This document shows, piece after piece, positions 6,761-9,507 of a DNA stretch of 9,507 bases. A model generated the notes under the pieces. It did no database searches and was not told the DNA's origin. It was given only the letters and a program-made list of their open reading frames with translations. Positions within the stretch are counted from its first letter, which is position 1. Every line of letters begins with the position of its first letter. The position numbers and the translations under genes were made by a program. The stretch comes from Victivallales bacterium. Lineage in GTDB: Bacteria; Verrucomicrobiota; Lentisphaeria; Oligosphaerales; Oligosphaeraceae. The stretch is taken from the NCBI GenBank assembly GCA_017431185.1, contig JAFRLP010000487.1, positions 1 to 9,507 on the forward strand, read 5' to 3'.

Positions 6761-8404
6761 ATGCGATGGAAGGTCGCCATAGCAGTCGCGGCTGTGCTCA
6801 TCCTGCTTTGTCTGGCGGTGTATCATGCGCCTTGGCAACCAGGGAGCCAGGCGTCATCCGTCTCCTCGGCGGGCGGCTCTCCCCACTCCCGCCGGGCTTC
6901 TTCCAGCCAGCAGACCACCCTGCCCTCCCCCGTTGGCTCCATCCCGGAGAACGTGCTCTCCAATAGCCAACCAGGGCAAACGCCGCGCTGGACATTGACG
7001 GCGGAAACGGCGGAGCAGTTCCTGAACCTCGCCCAGGCGTTCCGCAAGGCCAATCTGGATGTTCAAGTCTATGCGGCCCTGCGCAGTTTCCTTTTCCAGG
7101 AGCGCACGGCACAACTGGACGCCATCCTCTCCGAACTGGGCTACACAGACCTGGCCTACGAGGAGAACGCCTCCGTCGTGCTCATTCATCCAGTGGATGA
7201 ACGGCGCGTCGGTTCAGGCGACTACGGGCGCGGTTTCGGCAACCACTACCTGAAATGGCTTGGAGTCAATCTGGAGGCGGAGAATCGCGGCAAAGGCGTC
7301 ACCATCGCCATCCTGGACACTGCGGTCAACGCCAACTCACTGAACACTGCGGACGGGGCGGTTTCCACCATCCGCGTGGATGGCAGCCTGCCTGCCTCCG
7401 AGGGCGAGGTCTCCTATCACGGAACCGCCGTCGCCTCCCTCCTCAAAGGGGCGAGCGACAGCGCGGAAAGCACCCAGGAGGGGCTGGTCCCCAGCGCGCA
7501 AATCCTCAGTTACCCTGTCCTTGACGGTGACGGCTACGGCAGCGCCTATCAGGTGGCCAACGCCATTGTCGCGGCTGCGGACGCGGGGGCCGACATCCTC
7601 TCCCTCTCCCTGGGCTTCACCTCACCATCCGCCATGCTTCAGGCGGCGGTGGAGTATGCCCAGGCGCATGGTGTCGTCATTGTCGCGGCAGCCGGCAACG
7701 ATGGCGAGTCCGACCACCCGCAGGTGCTCTACCCCGCAGCCTACGAGGGTGTCATCGCCGTCGGGGCGGTCAATGCCGATGCCTTGCGCGCCGCATTCTC
7801 CACGACGGGGGCCGAAGTCACTCTCGCGGCGCCAGGCGTGGCCCTGCAAGCCACCGATGACGAGGGCAATGCCGTGAGTTTCACAGGAACCTCGGCGGCC
7901 ACCCCCTGCGTCGCAGGAGCCATCGCCAACCAGATGGCCCTTCATGACCAGGACGCCATCACAGCCGCAAGCGTCATTCTGGAAAACACCAATGACGCGG
8001 GATTGCCTGGCGATGACCCTGAATACGGGGTCGGCATCCTGAATGTGGAGCGCGCCGACAATTATGACACGGCGGGACGCTATGACGCCGCCACCGCAGG
8101 GGTGGCTGTCACCGTCGAGGACGGCCGGCAGGTGCTTCTCGCCACCGCCCAAAACCAGGGCACGGAGCCTCTCGACAGCATCACCTTGGAGGCCACGATG
8201 ACCGTCACTCCATTCGATGGCCAGCCGGAGACGCGCCACTATGCCTGCACCTCCCAGGCGCTGTTGCCAGGCGAAACCTTCACCGGCAGCATCCCCCTGG
8301 AATTGCCTTCGGGCATGACGGTGACGCTGGAGACGCACGTCAGGGCCTCGGAAGACCAGAGCCCCGCCAACAACCGCAAGACCTGGCATATCACCATACC
8401 CTGA
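6761..8404 (+). CDS. S8 family (subtilisin-like) serine peptidase, exported or membrane-anchored
   Basis: A 547-residue protein. The N-terminus has Arg2 and Lys4 followed by hydrophobic VAIAVAAVLILLCLAV (5-20), a signal peptide or signal anchor, so the rest should act outside the cytoplasmic membrane. A Ser/Gly/Pro-rich linker (about 28-75) precedes a helical stretch (about 80-125) that might serve as a propeptide. The peptidase domain (about 165-435) shows AILDTAVN with Asp186, SYHGTAVASLL with His220, ADILSLSLG (277-285), AAAGNDG with oxyanion Asn313, and GTSAATPCVAG with Ser378, so the catalytic triad is complete. The usual DTGV and HGTHVA are altered to DTAV and HGTAVA. Residues about 440-547 look like a CARDB/Ig-type beta-sandwich (VTVEDGRQVLLATAQNQG to SPANNRKTWHITIP). 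The ATG follows the metW stop by 3 nt, and GAGAGGTGA overlaps that stop as ribosome site, so it belongs to the same operon. Its substrate is unknown. Confidence 0.88.
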   Translation: MRWKVAIAVAAVLILLCLAVYHAPWQPGSQASSVSSAGGSPHSRRASSSQQTTLPSPVGSIPENVLSNSQPGQTPRWTLTAETAEQFLNLAQAFRKANLDVQVYAALRSFLFQERTAQLDAILSELGYTDLAYEENASVVLIHPVDERRVGSGDYGRGFGNHYLKWLGVNLEAENRGKGVTIAILDTAVNANSLNTADGAVSTIRVDGSLPASEGEVSYHGTAVASLLKGASDSAESTQEGLVPSAQILSYPVLDGDGYGSAYQVANAIVAAADAGADILSLSLGFTSPSAMLQAAVEYAQAHGVVIVAAAGNDGESDHPQVLYPAAYEGVIAVGAVNADALRAAFSTTGAEVTLAAPGVALQATDDEGNAVSFTGTSAATPCVAGAIANQMALHDQDAITAASVILENTNDAGLPGDDPEYGVGILNVERADNYDTAGRYDAATAGVAVTVEDGRQVLLATAQNQGTEPLDSITLEATMTVTPFDGQPETRHYACTSQALLPGETFTGSIPLELPSGMTVTLETHVRASEDQSPANNRKTWHITIP

Positions 8405-8413
8405 ACGCTCACC

Positions 8414-9469
8414 ATGCCGAAACCACGTCGCATCCAAGAGCATGGAAAGTTTGTGAAGGCGCTATTGGACTGGTACCAGCGTGTCCAGCGTCCTCTGCCC
8501 TGGCGCACTGACCAGTCGCCCTATCGGGTCTGGCTCTCCGAAATCATGCTCCAGCAAACCCGCATCGAGACGGTCAAAGGCTATTTTGACCGTTTCCTTG
8601 CCACCTATCCCACAGTAGAGCAGTTGGCGGCGGGCGATGACTCCACCTTGTTCAAACTCTGGGAGGGGCTTGGCTACTACGCTCGCGCCCGCAATCTGAA
8701 GAAGGCGGCGCAAATCATTGTTGAACAAGGATTCCCGACAACGGCAAAGGGGTGGCTGGAACTGCCTGGCATCGGCCCCTACACCGCAGGAGCCATTGCC
8801 TCCATCGCCTTCAACGAGCCAGTGGCGGCGGTCGATGGCAATGTTGTCCGCGTCCTCTCCCGTCTGCTTGGGCGCACCTATTCCCGAGAGGAGGCGACTG
8901 GTTTGCTGGCCAACTGGATTCCCCCTGGACGGGCCTCCGATTTCACCCAGGCCTGGATGGAGGCGGGTGAACTGGTTTGTCTGCCCAATGGCGACCCACA
9001 GTGCCTCCTCTGCCCATTGCAGCCATGGTGCCAGGCACTGGCAACGGGGCGCATCGCCGAACTGCCCGCCCCTCCTGAAAAGCGTCCTCGTAAAGTCCAG
9101 GAACTCACGGTGTTCCTGCTGTGCTGCCAAGGACGCTACGCGCTTCGGCAACGCCCTTCCACAGGACTGCTGGCGAGATTATGGGAATATCCCAATGTAC
9201 CAGGGAAATTGGACAGCCAGGCAGCCATCGCGCAATTATCCGCCTGGAGTGGCGGTCAAACCGATGCGGACGCCATGCCGTCAATCACGCCACTGCCGCC
9301 CTCCATCCATCAGTTCACCCACATTGAATGGCGGATGACCAACTATCGCGTGGACATGCCAAAGCCCCTACCCCTGTTCCAATGGGTGACTCCTGCGGAA
9401 CTCAAGGACACCTATACCGTACCCACCGCCTTCCAGACCCTGCGGAAACTCTGCGTTTCTCCGCGCTGA
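8414..9469 (+). CDS. mutY: A/G-specific adenine DNA glycosylase
   Basis: A 351-residue base-excision repair enzyme that removes adenine mispaired with 8-oxoguanine. Residues 26-50 include RPLPWR and YRVWLSEIMLQQTRI, with Glu43 matching the catalytic Glu37 of E. coli MutY. The helix-hairpin-helix is LPGIGPYTAGAIASIAF (117-133), and VDGNVVRVLSRLLG (140-153) carries the catalytic Asp141. The [4Fe-4S] cysteines are Cys189, Cys197, Cys200 and Cys206 (C-x7-C-x2-C-x5-C, one residue longer in the first gap than in E. coli). The C-terminal NUDIX-like domain (about 230-345) recognises 8-oxoG and includes ALRQRPSTGLLARLWEYP (243-260) and QFTHIEWRM (300-308), where FTH matches the FSH loop of other MutY proteins. 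The ATG is 9 nt after the peptidase stop, without a clear Shine-Dalgarno, consistent with translation coupled to the upstream gene. Confidence 0.96.
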   Translation: MPKPRRIQEHGKFVKALLDWYQRVQRPLPWRTDQSPYRVWLSEIMLQQTRIETVKGYFDRFLATYPTVEQLAAGDDSTLFKLWEGLGYYARARNLKKAAQIIVEQGFPTTAKGWLELPGIGPYTAGAIASIAFNEPVAAVDGNVVRVLSRLLGRTYSREEATGLLANWIPPGRASDFTQAWMEAGELVCLPNGDPQCLLCPLQPWCQALATGRIAELPAPPEKRPRKVQELTVFLLCCQGRYALRQRPSTGLLARLWEYPNVPGKLDSQAAIAQLSAWSGGQTDADAMPSITPLPPSIHQFTHIEWRMTNYRVDMPKPLPLFQWVTPAELKDTYTVPTAFQTLRKLCVSPR

Positions 9470-9479
9470 CCACTTCTAT

Positions 9480-9503
9480 CCGCGAGGCCTGAAGGCCTCG
9501 CGG
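9480..9503 (+). terminator. hairpin after mutY, probable transcription terminator
   Basis: CCGCGAGGCC-TGAA-GGCCTCGCGG is a perfect 10-bp inverted repeat with a 4-nt loop, starting 11 nt after the mutY stop. The position and the strong stem suggest it ends the four-gene transcript, or serves both strands as a bidirectional terminator. The four bases that follow (GCAG, to the window end) contain no T-run, so it could instead be a palindromic repeat element. Confidence 0.6.
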
Positions 9504-9507
9504 GCAG

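Noticed and set aside
7622..8443. Long minus-strand open frames opposite the peptidase and mutY genes
   Set aside because: They are antisense shadows with no domain-like sequence, while the plus-strand frames carry complete catalytic motifs.

Overview
The window is ordinary-looking bacterial chromosome with dense protein coding and moderately high GC. It shows no rRNA, tRNA, CRISPR array, transposase or phage gene. Taxonomy can only be inferred. An intracellular family-78-type glycoside hydrolase beside an FGGY sugar kinase, an orphan AAA ATPase, and a metX-metW pair would fit the PVC group (Lentisphaerota, Kiritimatiellota or Verrucomicrobiota), but nothing here proves it.

Left half (1-4397, all minus strand). 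The 5' end of an AAA-type ATPase gene (194 down to the window edge) is cut off. It is preceded by an AT-rich 105-bp spacer and then by a ribulokinase-type FGGY kinase (300-1880). Upstream of the kinase, across a 159-bp gap holding a strong hairpin and a possible promoter, lies a glycoside hydrolase of the alpha-L-rhamnosidase (GH78) type (2040-4397). Both expected catalytic glutamates are visible, and there is no signal peptide. The hydrolase and kinase together suggest intracellular release and phosphorylation of a deoxy- or pentose sugar.

Middle (4398-4620). A 223-bp divergent intergenic region carries candidate sigma70-like promoters facing both ways.

Right half (4621-9469, all plus strand). 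Four tightly packed genes look like one transcription unit. They are metX (homoserine O-acyltransferase), metW (SAM-dependent-methyltransferase-fold partner of MetX, overlapping it by 8 nt), a membrane-anchored or secreted S8 (subtilisin-like) serine peptidase starting 3 nt after metW, and mutY (A/G-specific adenine glycosylase) 9 nt after that. A perfect 10-bp GC-rich hairpin just after mutY probably closes the unit.

I found no convincing undescribed system. The points most worth a second look are the peptidase embedded between the methionine genes and mutY, the N-terminal extensions on MetX and MetW, and the pairing of a rhamnosidase-type hydrolase with a ribulokinase-type kinase.
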